DNA from: Peptococcaceae bacterium BRH_c8a
GTDB taxonomy: Bacteria; Bacillota; Desulfotomaculia; Desulfotomaculales; Desulfallaceae
DNA: 64,000 bases
Reading direction: 5' to 3'
Assembly: GCA_000961575.1 (NCBI GenBank)
Contig: LADP01000016.1
Coordinates: forward strand, 20,287-84,286
Shown here: one piece after another, positions 44,096 to 52,924 of the stretch
Numbering within the stretch: position 1 is the first letter of the stretch
Layout of the letters: each line of letters begins with the position of its first letter
Program-made: the position numbers and the translations under genes
Notes under the pieces: generated by a model
Told to the model about the DNA's origin: nothing
The model's input: the letters and a program-made list of their open reading frames with translations, nothing else
Databases searched by the model: none

Positions 44096-46645
44096 CTATT
44101 TACATAAAAGTTTCTGGGTTACAATATCGGAGAATAATTCCAGGCCATCTGTTTGAGCAATATGGATTACATCTGCAAACTGAGTGCTTGGCGGTAAAAG
44201 GGATGCCAGCATATTTTCTCTTTCTAAAATGTGGTGCGGGTGAAACACAACATCCTTTTGCCCGTCAAAAATGGCCACATAAAAAATGCCCGTTTCAATT
44301 AGGTCCTGAAAAAAGTGGCTACCGTAAGACAGCTCGGGCATAAATCCCGTTTCACCGGAGGCTACTTCGCAGATAATTGACATATTGCACAGTTCGGTGA
44401 AATGTGTAGGTACGCCCAATGACGGTGTGGTAGTCCCCCATCTGCCCGGGCCAACCAGCATGACGTTTTTACCTTTCAGGGCGGTATTAATTAGGCCAAT
44501 CTGCCTGGCTACCGCGTATTTTCCTTGTTCATTACGCTCAGTATAAGCCTGCGCCTGCACATAAACAACAAAATCAACAGGTAAGCGTACGTTTCCACCC
44601 ATGAAGTTTCCAATCGTGGAGAAAAAACAGTCTTCTTGGTGAGCCAGGTTCGGCATCTGTACCGCATTACCCAAGCCCCTGGTCTGCAACGGGCGGCATT
44701 GCAGTAGATTAACTTTAAAGTGGTTGTCCGGCGTAAAATTGGCCGTAAATTCAATGTCCACCGGGTAATCATAAACCCTGGACAACAGCGCCAGCATATC
44801 TCGCATCAGTCCGGGCAGGGCGGTATCTTTAAGCAGTTTCTGAAAATCAAGGATGTAAGGGACTTGGCTGTCGGTATAGCCAAGTTCGCGCAGGCGATGG
44901 GCTGTTTGGTTGTCCAAAGAGGCAAACAGCGCATTATCGGCCTTGATATTATATTTAATAATATCTTCCATTCTTTTACTAGTTAACGTATTTTCTTTTA
45001 ACGAGAGCACATCGACAAAATGCTGGGAAAATTTCTTTAGGTCCTGGTAATTAACCGGTGGCTTGCGTAACGGGTTGTCCAGGCAAATAATTTTAGCATA
45101 ATCGCCAAAGGTTCTGTCCACCGCCCTGGTGCCAAGCCCAAATACCAAGCGCAGCATGCCTGCGTTCATATCCACGCTTTTGTCCCACACATAAAGGTTA
45201 GAGGAGTTGCCGACCCCGGCAACGTGAGGGAAAAAATCTTCTTCATAATAATCACCGGAAACACGCTGCACCAGTATGGCCATCTGTTCGTCTTGATCAA
45301 AAAGCCCCCTGTTCATCCGGTAGGCCAGCGCATCCTCGTTCATGGTGCTGGCGTAAACGGTGCGTATCGCTTGTTCAAATGCGGCATAGCGTTCCTCGGG
45401 CGTACCCTGATTCACGCAAAAAACGCTGTCGTATTTACCAGCAAAGGCATTGCCAAAATTATCCTCCAGTAGCGAACTGGAACGCACAATAATCGGTGAT
45501 TGTCCAAAGTATTCCAGCATGTGCACAAATTTCTCCCGCAGGTGCTCCGAAAACCTGCCGTTGAGGATTTTTTCTTTTAACTCGGGTGCGTATTTGAAAT
45601 ACCCTTCTCGCGTCTTCTGCCTGGTGCGCAGTTTCCAGCAGCCATTTTGCACAATATAGGTGTAAAAAACATCCGACCCCAGATAGTAGGAATCATGGGG
45701 TTCCATAAAAGGTGCAAAGCGTTTTTTTCCATCCCGTTCTAAAATCTTTCTCGCCACGAGCATGCCAACGCTCTTGCCTCCGATAAAACCTGATCCTACT
45801 TCTCTTGATGCGATGTTCAAAATATCGTTTAAGTTAAAATAACTATTGCATAGCTCGAACATTCTGGACTCGCTGCCTATGAGCAGGGACATTAAAAGCC
45901 TTTTGGTTGTTTCCTGCTGCTGGGTTCCCAGGGTCAGCGCATCTTTGGCCTGGTTAAAAACAACATCCCAGTAATCTAGCCTTTCCTCGCCGCGGTTAAT
46001 GCTGGAGAAAAGTTCGGCGGCCTCGGAACTGGCCGTGATGCAGACAGCCTCTTGACCCTGTATCAAATGTGGAAAAAACATGGTCGGGGAATAACGCTGC
46101 CATGCTTTAAGGGGGTGAATATAAAATTTGTTGTTTACTTGATATAAATCCAGTAATAGCTGTGTCGTTTCACGGATACCGGCAATGGTGCTGTATGTGT
46201 GCACATTGCGGATGATGGCAAAGTAAGCTATGGTATCCAGTTCGTGTAAAAATGGACAGGCCACCTTAAAAAAGTTGCCGATCATCAAATCTGAATACCA
46301 GTATTCCAACAAATCGGTCAGGCAGTCAAAAACATAAAAGGTCTTGCGGCCCTCTTGCTCAACCAGGCTGTGCACGGCGGTGGCAAAGCTTTCAAATCCT
46401 TTTTGGGCCTCAAGGCGATAGATCTTAATCTGTGGGCTGTCCTCAAGCAACGGTGCATGGCTGCCAAAACGAACGTAAACCAGCTTTCTTTGCTCCAGCT
46501 TGGTTTGTTGAATATAGGGCTCAACGATTTTTTGATAATCAGAGACTAAATCCACCTGCCACACCACATTATCGCCCAGTCGCATTTTGTCAATAGCCTG
46601 ATCAAAACCCTTCATGCCCGTGCTTATCTTATCGTTTAGGTCCAT
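44096..46645 (-). CDS. PEP/pyruvate-binding (PPDK_N) protein with RecA-like N-terminus
   Basis: 849 residues. The N-terminal third (about 1-235) resembles the KaiC/RAD55 ATPase fold (TGMKGFDQAIDKMRLGDNVVW) but has no Walker A GKT. The central and C-terminal part is a PEP-synthase-like ATP-grasp domain: FIGGKSVGMLVARKILERD, IIVRSSSLLEDNFGNAFAGKYDS (short quotes: VRSSSLLED, FAGKYDS) and VGPGRWG. The phosphohistidine domain of PEP synthase is absent, so it is not a full PpsA. Such proteins occur in anaerobes without known function. ATG 46645 is preceded by GGGAG. Confidence 0.72.
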   Translation of the reverse strand: MDLNDKISTGMKGFDQAIDKMRLGDNVVWQVDLVSDYQKIVEPYIQQTKLEQRKLVYVRFGSHAPLLEDSPQIKIYRLEAQKGFESFATAVHSLVEQEGRKTFYVFDCLTDLLEYWYSDLMIGNFFKVACPFLHELDTIAYFAIIRNVHTYSTIAGIRETTQLLLDLYQVNNKFYIHPLKAWQRYSPTMFFPHLIQGQEAVCITASSEAAELFSSINRGEERLDYWDVVFNQAKDALTLGTQQQETTKRLLMSLLIGSESRMFELCNSYFNLNDILNIASREVGSGFIGGKSVGMLVARKILERDGKKRFAPFMEPHDSYYLGSDVFYTYIVQNGCWKLRTRQKTREGYFKYAPELKEKILNGRFSEHLREKFVHMLEYFGQSPIIVRSSSLLEDNFGNAFAGKYDSVFCVNQGTPEERYAAFEQAIRTVYASTMNEDALAYRMNRGLFDQDEQMAILVQRVSGDYYEEDFFPHVAGVGNSSNLYVWDKSVDMNAGMLRLVFGLGTRAVDRTFGDYAKIICLDNPLRKPPVNYQDLKKFSQHFVDVLSLKENTLTSKRMEDIIKYNIKADNALFASLDNQTAHRLRELGYTDSQVPYILDFQKLLKDTALPGLMRDMLALLSRVYDYPVDIEFTANFTPDNHFKVNLLQCRPLQTRGLGNAVQMPNLAHQEDCFFSTIGNFMGGNVRLPVDFVVYVQAQAYTERNEQGKYAVARQIGLINTALKGKNVMLVGPGRWGTTTPSLGVPTHFTELCNMSIICEVASGETGFMPELSYGSHFFQDLIETGIFYVAIFDGQKDVVFHPHHILERENMLASLLPPSTQFADVIHIAQTDGLELFSDIVTQKLLCK

Positions 46646-46861
46646 TTTTTTAGCACTCCCTCAAAAATGCTCTGCAGTTAATTACTTCATGATGATGTGA
46701 TATGTTTTGCCTGGCACAAATTACCACTCCGAATTAAATTAACCTATATTTGATGCCCTGTCAACAACCCACTCCCCTTGACAACACTCCTCCGGCAGTA
46801 AACGCATAAATAAGCCATCAATGGGTATTTTTAAATAAAATATCAGTATGTGGAGGATTCT

Positions 46862-48100
46862 ATGAGCGAATATCTGCAGAGCAAGGAATACAAGCGCAGC
46901 ATTTTAAAAAGGTTAATTAAAGATTTACATAACGGCAGGGATTTTAATGAAGTGAAAAAAGAATTTGGTGCACTGGTGGAAGGTGTGGAGGCCGCCGAAA
47001 TTGCAGACATGGAGCAGCAGTTAATCAGTGAGGGGCTACCGCCTGAGGAGATTAAAAAGCTATGTGATGTTCACTCCGCACTCTTTAAGGATACCCTAGA
47101 GCGGAATGAACCGCCGGAACTGGTGCCTGGCCACCCGCTGCACTTGTTAAAACATGAAAACGACGCGGCACGTACAGTGCTTGAAGAAATCGGCGGGCTG
47201 ACCCAAAATTTATCTGCCGGGGATCGGGATATGCAGCAAACGTTGGTTTCGTTGCAGGAAAAGATAAGCTTCTTCAAAAAGAACCTGGACGCCCATTTCA
47301 GCAAGAAGGAGAATATCTTTTTCCCGTACCTGGAAAAACACAATATTACCGGGCCGCCTGCCGTGATGTGGGCGGTGGACGATGAAATAAGAGATATGAT
47401 CAAAATTTTTATCAGCTCTCTGGACAAGCTGGGTTCTGGGACAGGCCGGGAGCAAACCCAGGAGTTGGGCCAGAGTTGGGAGCAGCTAAAAGATAAAGTT
47501 ATGGAAATGTTCTTCAAGGAAGAAAACATTCTGACGCCTATGATGAAAGACGCGCTAACCGAAACCGAGTGGGTTGAAATAAAGGAACAACTGCAGGACT
47601 TTGGCCCCAGCTTTGCTGCAGCGGATGCAGACGAATGGATGCCCGATGTCCCGGGTCAGACGCTGGAGCCCGGCAAACCGGCGGAAGGCGCTATTGCGCT
47701 GGATGTGGGTACTTTAAGCCCCCTGGAAATCAATATGATACTTAAAAACCTGCCGGTGGATATTACCTTTGTCGGGCGTGACGACACCGTCCGCTATTTC
47801 TCTTTGGGCCAGGAAAGAATCTTTACCAGAACCAAGTCCATCATCGGCAGAAAGGTGCAAAACTGCCACCCGCCGGACAGCGTTCATATGGTAGAAAAAA
47901 TTGTTAACGATTTCAAGTCGGGCAAGCACAACAACACCGAATTCTGGTTGGAATTAAACGGCGCTTTTATTCATATCCGCTATCTGGCTTTAAGGGATGA
48001 ACAAGGCGAGTACCTGGGCACAATGGAAGTTAGTCAGGACATTACCAAACTCAGGGCCTTGGAGGGCGAGCGCAGGCTTCTACAATACACCGAAAGTTAA
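46862..48100 (+). CDS. DUF438-hemerythrin-PAS protein
   Basis: 412 residues. DUF438 (about 5-75), a hemerythrin-like four-helix domain (about 90-240; iron ligands in HPLHLLKHENDAA, HFSKKENIFFPYLEKH and FFKEENILTPMM) and a PAS domain (about 285-405, DITFVGRDDTVRYFS, GRKVQNCHPP). This architecture is known in Firmicutes and methanogens and is thought to sense oxygen or nitric oxide. ATG 46862 is used because TGGAGGA precedes it; the frame starts four codons earlier at GTG. Confidence 0.88.
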   Translation: MSEYLQSKEYKRSILKRLIKDLHNGRDFNEVKKEFGALVEGVEAAEIADMEQQLISEGLPPEEIKKLCDVHSALFKDTLERNEPPELVPGHPLHLLKHENDAARTVLEEIGGLTQNLSAGDRDMQQTLVSLQEKISFFKKNLDAHFSKKENIFFPYLEKHNITGPPAVMWAVDDEIRDMIKIFISSLDKLGSGTGREQTQELGQSWEQLKDKVMEMFFKEENILTPMMKDALTETEWVEIKEQLQDFGPSFAAADADEWMPDVPGQTLEPGKPAEGAIALDVGTLSPLEINMILKNLPVDITFVGRDDTVRYFSLGQERIFTRTKSIIGRKVQNCHPPDSVHMVEKIVNDFKSGKHNNTEFWLELNGAFIHIRYLALRDEQGEYLGTMEVSQDITKLRALEGERRLLQYTES

Positions 48101-48407
48101 ACATTAAATTGAGAGTTTTTAAGTAATCCGGGCTGTCTTCTTGATACTAAAAGAATCTCCGTTTTTTACACCCGCGCCTTCTTTGACCAAAGCCTTTGCC
48201 GCGCCGATTACTACATTGATTATATTGACCCCCTTGGGCCGCTGAGTCTCTGTTTTGGCGCATTGAAGCAAATAAATTGAAAATTGTCGGAATTATACCA
48301 GCAAGAGCGGTGACTAGGCCGGATTGCCTTGACCCCACTGAAACACCGGTGTCTGTTTTGGTTTGAAGCGTTTTTGAAGCTTCAGAAAACCGCTAATCTC
48401 CTTAAAC
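48101..48407. other. Interval without a supported gene
   Basis: A minus-strand frame at 48147-48338 begins without a ribosome binding site and gives a hydrophobic then Arg-rich peptide (RRGKGFGQRRRGCKKRR). I see no family or context for it. No clear terminator or repeat. Confidence 0.3.
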
Positions 48408-48944
48408 TTATTGAAATAGGCGAATAAGAAATCCGTTTTCCTCCACATTCGGAACAAAAAAAGATACCCCATAATTAGCAGCCACAGCAGATGCAATTGT
48501 CCATAGACCTAAACTAGCAAGCATCCAACCGGACACCAAGCTCTTATTAGAACCAAAGCTCATGCCCATAAAAGCGGTAATGTGGGAACCTACTAGAATC
48601 GGCCCGAAAATAGTTAATCCGGGTAAACCATATTTGTCAAAAAGGACCCTGGCCCGTTTTTCTTTTTTGGAACCTTGTTCCACGATAACTTCTTCATTGT
48701 TCTGAAACTCTTCTGCGACTTGCTCTTGCACACCGCCACGCTTTTGTTTTCTACCCCTCAGCCATCCCCTTACTCGATCAACAAAAACAATTAACAGCAT
48801 GACCGTAAATGTATTGCCTAAGAACCCCAGTATGGCTACAGGTAGCGGTGACAACCCTCCAAGTATGGCCAATGGTATAACTGCAATCAGTTCAATTAAC
48901 GGAATGCCGGCTAATAAAAATACCAATAAATAAGATACAAACAC
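48408..48944 (-). CDS. Small multidrug export family membrane protein
   Basis: 178 residues with about four membrane segments: FVSYLLVFLLAGIPLIELIA, then GFLGNTFTVMLLIVFV, GLPGLTIFGPILVG and GWMLASLGLWTIASAVAA. The pattern GPxxxG with HxxAFMG matches the Sm_multidrug_ex family, whose transport role is only presumed. A basic, charged loop (GRKQKRGG to SKKEKRAR) lies between helices 2 and 3. Confidence 0.75.
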   Translation of the reverse strand: MFVSYLLVFLLAGIPLIELIAVIPLAILGGLSPLPVAILGFLGNTFTVMLLIVFVDRVRGWLRGRKQKRGGVQEQVAEEFQNNEEVIVEQGSKKEKRARVLFDKYGLPGLTIFGPILVGSHITAFMGMSFGSNKSLVSGWMLASLGLWTIASAVAANYGVSFFVPNVEENGFLIRLFQ

Positions 48945-49138
48945 TGCATCGCCTCTTTACATATAATTTTTTTCATCCTCTTCCAACCAAAAAACTTCTT
49001 TAACTGCCCTTCACACCCCACTTAAAAATATATTCATGGCGCAGGCAGACCCAAAACATCCTAGCAGGTATTTCAGTAAAACTGTTGAAATATTTAAAAA
49101 ACTGATATCTTATCACAAAAAAAAGGAAGGAGATTAAC

Positions 49139-49579
49139 ATGAGTTCAGTTTTTATGTTTTTCATAGCGGCACTTGGTTTCGGTATTGCTATCTTTGTATA
49201 TAAAAAAGGCGATAAACCCCTCCTCGGACTTCTTATCGGCATCATGTCCATAGCACTGGTTTTTGTGGGCTTTTCGGGTTATAACGAAATGAAAAAAGAT
49301 GCCGACATCTACCACCCGCTGGCTGTCGAATGGTTGGAGGAACAAGACAACAACTCCGAAATTCAAACAGACGACTACAATATTTACTGCATCTATTATA
49401 CGCCGGATAAGTTCTTTGCCGTTGCCTACGTGGAATTACCTGCATCAAAGGATGATATCGTAATAACTTTCAAAAGGTCGGGAAAAGCACTGGACGGGGT
49501 ACATTTAATTAATAAAGATCGGAAACCACTACCTAATTTTAATAACAGAGTAAACCCAGCCATTTATTTCTACGAATGA
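49139..49579 (+). CDS. Hypothetical membrane protein
   Basis: 146 residues. Two hydrophobic segments (about 3-20 and 28-46) followed by a soluble domain of about 95 residues (WLEEQDNNSE..., IYYTPDKFFAVAYVELP). No family recognised. GGAAGGAG lies upstream of ATG. It is convergent with the pentapeptide gene, with only 4 nt between stops. Confidence 0.6.
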   Translation: MSSVFMFFIAALGFGIAIFVYKKGDKPLLGLLIGIMSIALVFVGFSGYNEMKKDADIYHPLAVEWLEEQDNNSEIQTDDYNIYCIYYTPDKFFAVAYVELPASKDDIVITFKRSGKALDGVHLINKDRKPLPNFNNRVNPAIYFYE

Positions 49580-49583
49580 GTAT

Positions 49584-50453
49584 TCATGAACCGCCCCATT
49601 GGACTGGGCGCATGAGTGACGACGGTATCTTTGTGCTAGTATCCCCGTGCGCTGCGTTAATTTGGGTTTGGGTGAGAAAGATACTCTTGGTCAGGTCGGC
49701 ACCTCTGAGGTCAGTATCTCGGCAATCAGCCCCGATAAAATCAGTCCCACTCAGGTCGGTTCCTCTAAGGTCAGCAGCAATAAGGTAGGCTCCTCTCAAG
49801 TTAGCTCCTCTGAGGTCAATTCTTCTGAGGTCGGCAGCAATAAGGTCGGCTCCTCGACCGAAGGTCTTCTGACGCGCCACATGAACTTTCTGACCGCGAC
49901 GAGCTTCGGCTCGCACAAGTTCACTGGTCTTTAGGAGCAGAGTATTAACATCTGCTCGGTGTACTGCCACGTCCAGATTTACGAGCAAGTCGGGGCTCAG
50001 GTGGGTGAGCCGTTCCGTCTCGGCGTGCATGGAGCTAAGCGCATCACGGATAGAATGGGCCGGTTGTAAAGTCAGCGCTTCTGTTAGATACCAGAGTAAC
50101 TCATGGAGTTGCTGCATGATTAAGAAAACCTGGCACATCTGCTCCGCATATTCCGGGACTTTCCGCCAGTCGTGTCCACCGAAGCTGACTTGGGAAACCT
50201 TTTGCCCCGCGCCAAAGCATTCAAAAGCAAGGCAACCTTTAAAGCCCCGTTCTTGGAGGCTTTTGTGAACACAACAGCGAAAGTCTGGTTTTAGATTAAT
50301 GCAAGGCTGACCGGCGTCTTTGTCGATTGGGAAACCTTCCGAAGCCGAAAAGCACAGTGCGACACAGCACAAGCCGAAACAGTTTTCGCAGTCAGCTCGC
50401 AGATTGCGCATTTGATCCGCAATAGGTACTGAATAATCGTGATTCTCGTTCAA
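49584..50453 (-). CDS. Pentapeptide-repeat protein with Cys-rich N-terminal domain
   Basis: 289 residues. The N-terminal half has CENCFGLCCVALCF, CCVHKSLQERGFKGC and further Cys, suggesting a metal or Fe-S site. Residues about 200-265 are A(D/N)LxG pentapeptide repeats (ADLRRIDLRGANLRGAYLIA, ADLRGTDLSGTDF) that form a right-handed quadrilateral helix. Related proteins are called pentapeptide-repeat proteins of unknown function in Bacillales and Clostridia. Start ATG 50453 lies after AACCAGATATTG, without an excellent binding site. Confidence 0.8.
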   Translation of the reverse strand: MNENHDYSVPIADQMRNLRADCENCFGLCCVALCFSASEGFPIDKDAGQPCINLKPDFRCCVHKSLQERGFKGCLAFECFGAGQKVSQVSFGGHDWRKVPEYAEQMCQVFLIMQQLHELLWYLTEALTLQPAHSIRDALSSMHAETERLTHLSPDLLVNLDVAVHRADVNTLLLKTSELVRAEARRGQKVHVARQKTFGRGADLIAADLRRIDLRGANLRGAYLIAADLRGTDLSGTDFIGADCRDTDLRGADLTKSIFLTQTQINAAHGDTSTKIPSSLMRPVQWGGS

Positions 50454-50558
50454 TATCTGGTTCCCCTTATTTTTATATGGATATTAACATTATACTTCCC
50501 TTTAAAATAAGAACCAAGAAGCTAAAAACCAAATACTAGATTATCAATAAGGTAGTAA

Positions 50559-50603
50559 CATAGGCAAAGCTACCTCCCGCCTGGGATGGTAGCTTTGTCT
50601 ATG
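50559..50603. repeat. Long hairpin after the copper-amine-oxidase-domain gene
   Basis: Arms CATAGGCAAAGCTACC and GGTAGCTTTGTCTATG pair over 16 bp with one mismatch. No U-tract on the minus side, so it may protect the 3' end of the transcript rather than terminate. Confidence 0.6.
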
Positions 50604-50646
50604 ATCAATGTTTAACCAATTTGACTGTCCTAAGTTAAAAAACTAA

Positions 50647-52266
50647 CTAGTTGGTAATGACCAAATTAGGTGCAGCTAAATCAATAGCAGCGTTTAATTC
50701 AGCGGTTATAAAGCTTAGCGGAATCATGGTCATGCCCGTTTCAAGGCCTGGGGCCTCGTTTAAGGTCTTTTCTGCACCATTCACCGTATAGCTGTTTTGG
50801 TCGATAAATAGAGAAATAGTTTGCTCATCACTTAGCACCTGTATCTCATTTGGTTGAACCCACTCTACCTGATAACCCAACTGTTCCAGCACCGCTCTTG
50901 CCGGCACCACAATTTCCCCCTGTTTTCCAAACCCGGACTTGGTTTCAAGAGCAACTCCATTAACCACAAGGTTGAAATTTTTGGGTTCTGCAGCCTGTTC
51001 CACGTTAATAACCGAGGTTCCGGTAGTGGGAATCAATTCGGTAATGTCTGCACTGTTATCAGCCGTGAGTTCGGGTACGTCAAGGATCAGGCTGGTGTTT
51101 ATTTCGCTAACTGAATCACTAACTAACCCAAGATCCAACATTAGTTTCTCGGTTGTATTGTCCTTTACGTTCACATTGACGGTTGAATCAGAATCAGCAA
51201 CGGTGTCGGTATAGCTGAACTGACTTTCATAGTCAACATCCACTTGAGGTCCGTTAGCAGCGTTAAACTGGCCGGCCAGGCGGTAAGAGCCCTCGAGATT
51301 GTCACTCTTGCCTGCCACATCTACCCCGATACCAAGAGCTCCTTCCACCGAGCCATCCGGAGCCTTAAAGCCCAAGTCCACATTAAGTGTCTTGGAACCA
51401 CCCGGGATTAGGGAGTACTCAAAAGTGAAGTCGTTTACTTCAATAAGGCTTGTTACGGCCTGAATTTCTTCCCTGGTCGGCACGGTCATGCTTGCCAGAC
51501 CGGCGGCTATTTCCCGCTTCATCTCCTCGGGATCCATGCCCATCTGCTCGTAACTATATGTGTTTGTGTTGACCATTATTTCGGCGACCTTTTCACTTTC
51601 ATTGGTCATCTTCGTTAGTAAGTTGACGATAGTGTTTACAAGGTTATCCTGGTCGAGCTGCATCGTAACTTTACTGGTGGACAAGCTGAAACACTCGTCG
51701 GGGATGGCTTCAACTAAAAACGCCAGCATTTCTGTATACTCGGCAGGCAATTTCCCGTTTTGGTAGCTGGACATTTGTTCCCAGATAGCCTCCAACTGCG
51801 GATTGGCTAAATACATATACTCTGGGGCTTCGGTTAATGATACGCTGCTGTTTGCGAACGCGTCAACTCCGAAGTCCTGCAGTAAAAGAAATACGTCTTT
51901 GGTCAGAATCAATTTGTCGTCTTGTAAATAGATAGCTCCCTCGTGGGTCATGCCTTTGATGGCGGTGTCATAGCTAAATTTCATGGCTTTTTGGGCATCA
52001 TCCATCTGCACGAGATACTTGATTGTGGATCCCGAATAATCGCCTGTTACCTCTTTAAGACTCCCATCGAATCTGGTAACCTCGAGGGTGCCTTCACCCT
52101 GGGACTTTTGATAAAATCCCTTGTTCATCCCCAGGTCAAAGTTCTTGATGGCCACCAACACTAAATCCTTTGCGGTTGGCTGCACGGCTGCGACCGGAAA
52201 AACTGCGGTTAGACAGAAAACCAGGGTCAATAACGCTGCAAGCAAAACTCTCCCCTTCAGAATCAT
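50647..52266 (-). CDS. Secreted protein with copper amine oxidase N-terminal domain
   Basis: 539 residues. A signal peptide (LLAALLTLVFCLTAVFPVAA, cleavage near residue 27) leads to a long exported region of about 380 residues of unknown fold. The C-terminal 90 residues (VPARAVLEQLGYQVEWVQPN, MTMIPLSFITAELNAAI) are the small CuAO-N1-type domain common on clostridial secreted proteins, where it serves as an anchoring or stalk module. No copper-oxidase catalytic domain is present. Confidence 0.82.
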   Translation of the reverse strand: MILKGRVLLAALLTLVFCLTAVFPVAAVQPTAKDLVLVAIKNFDLGMNKGFYQKSQGEGTLEVTRFDGSLKEVTGDYSGSTIKYLVQMDDAQKAMKFSYDTAIKGMTHEGAIYLQDDKLILTKDVFLLLQDFGVDAFANSSVSLTEAPEYMYLANPQLEAIWEQMSSYQNGKLPAEYTEMLAFLVEAIPDECFSLSTSKVTMQLDQDNLVNTIVNLLTKMTNESEKVAEIMVNTNTYSYEQMGMDPEEMKREIAAGLASMTVPTREEIQAVTSLIEVNDFTFEYSLIPGGSKTLNVDLGFKAPDGSVEGALGIGVDVAGKSDNLEGSYRLAGQFNAANGPQVDVDYESQFSYTDTVADSDSTVNVNVKDNTTEKLMLDLGLVSDSVSEINTSLILDVPELTADNSADITELIPTTGTSVINVEQAAEPKNFNLVVNGVALETKSGFGKQGEIVVPARAVLEQLGYQVEWVQPNEIQVLSDEQTISLFIDQNSYTVNGAEKTLNEAPGLETGMTMIPLSFITAELNAAIDLAAPNLVITN

Positions 52267-52414
52267 CGCCTCCTAAAAAATATTTAGATACCATTTGCGG
52301 GCTCTATTTTAAATGTTACACCCACATAATAGTATCCAGGTTAATTATATACTTCCTGTGCCTGAGAAGCCATGGTTTTTAGCAAGAATAATATTCTACC
52401 AATTTTTAAGTCTA

Positions 52415-52450
52415 TAAAAAAAGCCCGCCCGGGAAATATCCCGGACGGGA
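52415..52450 (-). terminator. Terminator of the AbrB-type gene
   Basis: TCCCGTCCGGGA-TATT-TCCCGGGCGGGC then TTTTTTT on the minus strand. Confidence 0.85.
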
Positions 52451-52494
52451 CTAATACAATACACGTATCTTAATTAACGAGTTAAATTATTATG

Positions 52495-52749
52495 TTACAT
52501 AGCCTTAACGTTTTCAAACATGGCCACGGCGCAATTCCGGCACACCAGCTTGCCCCGGTAATGTTGCGCGTCTGCTGCATTGCCGCAAAATACGCAGGCA
52601 GGCTCGTATTTCTTGAGAATAATCTTCTCATTGTCTACGTAAATTTCCAGAGGGTCTTTTTCATCGATCCCCATTGTGCGGCGTAGTTCGATAGGTATAA
52701 CTACACGGCCAAGCTCATCCACTTTCCTTACAATGCCTGTTGCCTTCAA
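52495..52749 (-). CDS. AbrB/SpoVT-type regulator with C-terminal zinc ribbon
   Basis: 84 residues. The first 50 form the swapped-hairpin AbrB DNA-binding domain (GIVRKVDELGRVVIPIELRR then TMGI). The tail has CVFCGNAADAQHYRGKLVCRNC, a CxxC...CxxC zinc ribbon (quoted: CVFCG, LVCRNC). AbrB proteins control the transition to stationary phase. The zinc ribbon is known in clostridial AbrB-like proteins. Terminator at 52415-52450. Confidence 0.9.
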   Translation of the reverse strand: MKATGIVRKVDELGRVVIPIELRRTMGIDEKDPLEIYVDNEKIILKKYEPACVFCGNAADAQHYRGKLVCRNCAVAMFENVKAM

Positions 52750-52924
52750 GGTTTTCCCTCCCCGCTAATATGTTAGACAAAATTCGACAAAAATTTGTTC
52801 AAGTAAATGATACCAACGGTGGCATTATAAGTCAACATATATTTTGTAATATTTTTGTTTATTTTGTAAATAATATACGGTCTACGCTTTAAATTGGTTT
52901 TAGGGTCATTAATTGGCTTACCGG

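Noticed and set aside
44096..46645. Phosphoenolpyruvate synthase
   Set aside because: The phosphohistidine and PEP-utilising C-terminal domains are missing and the N-terminus is of a different fold.
48147..48338. A small basic protein on the minus strand
   Set aside because: No ribosome binding site and no conserved pattern; left as an unassigned interval.
50647..52266. Copper amine oxidase enzyme
   Set aside because: Only the small N1-type domain is present; there is no topaquinone or copper catalytic domain.
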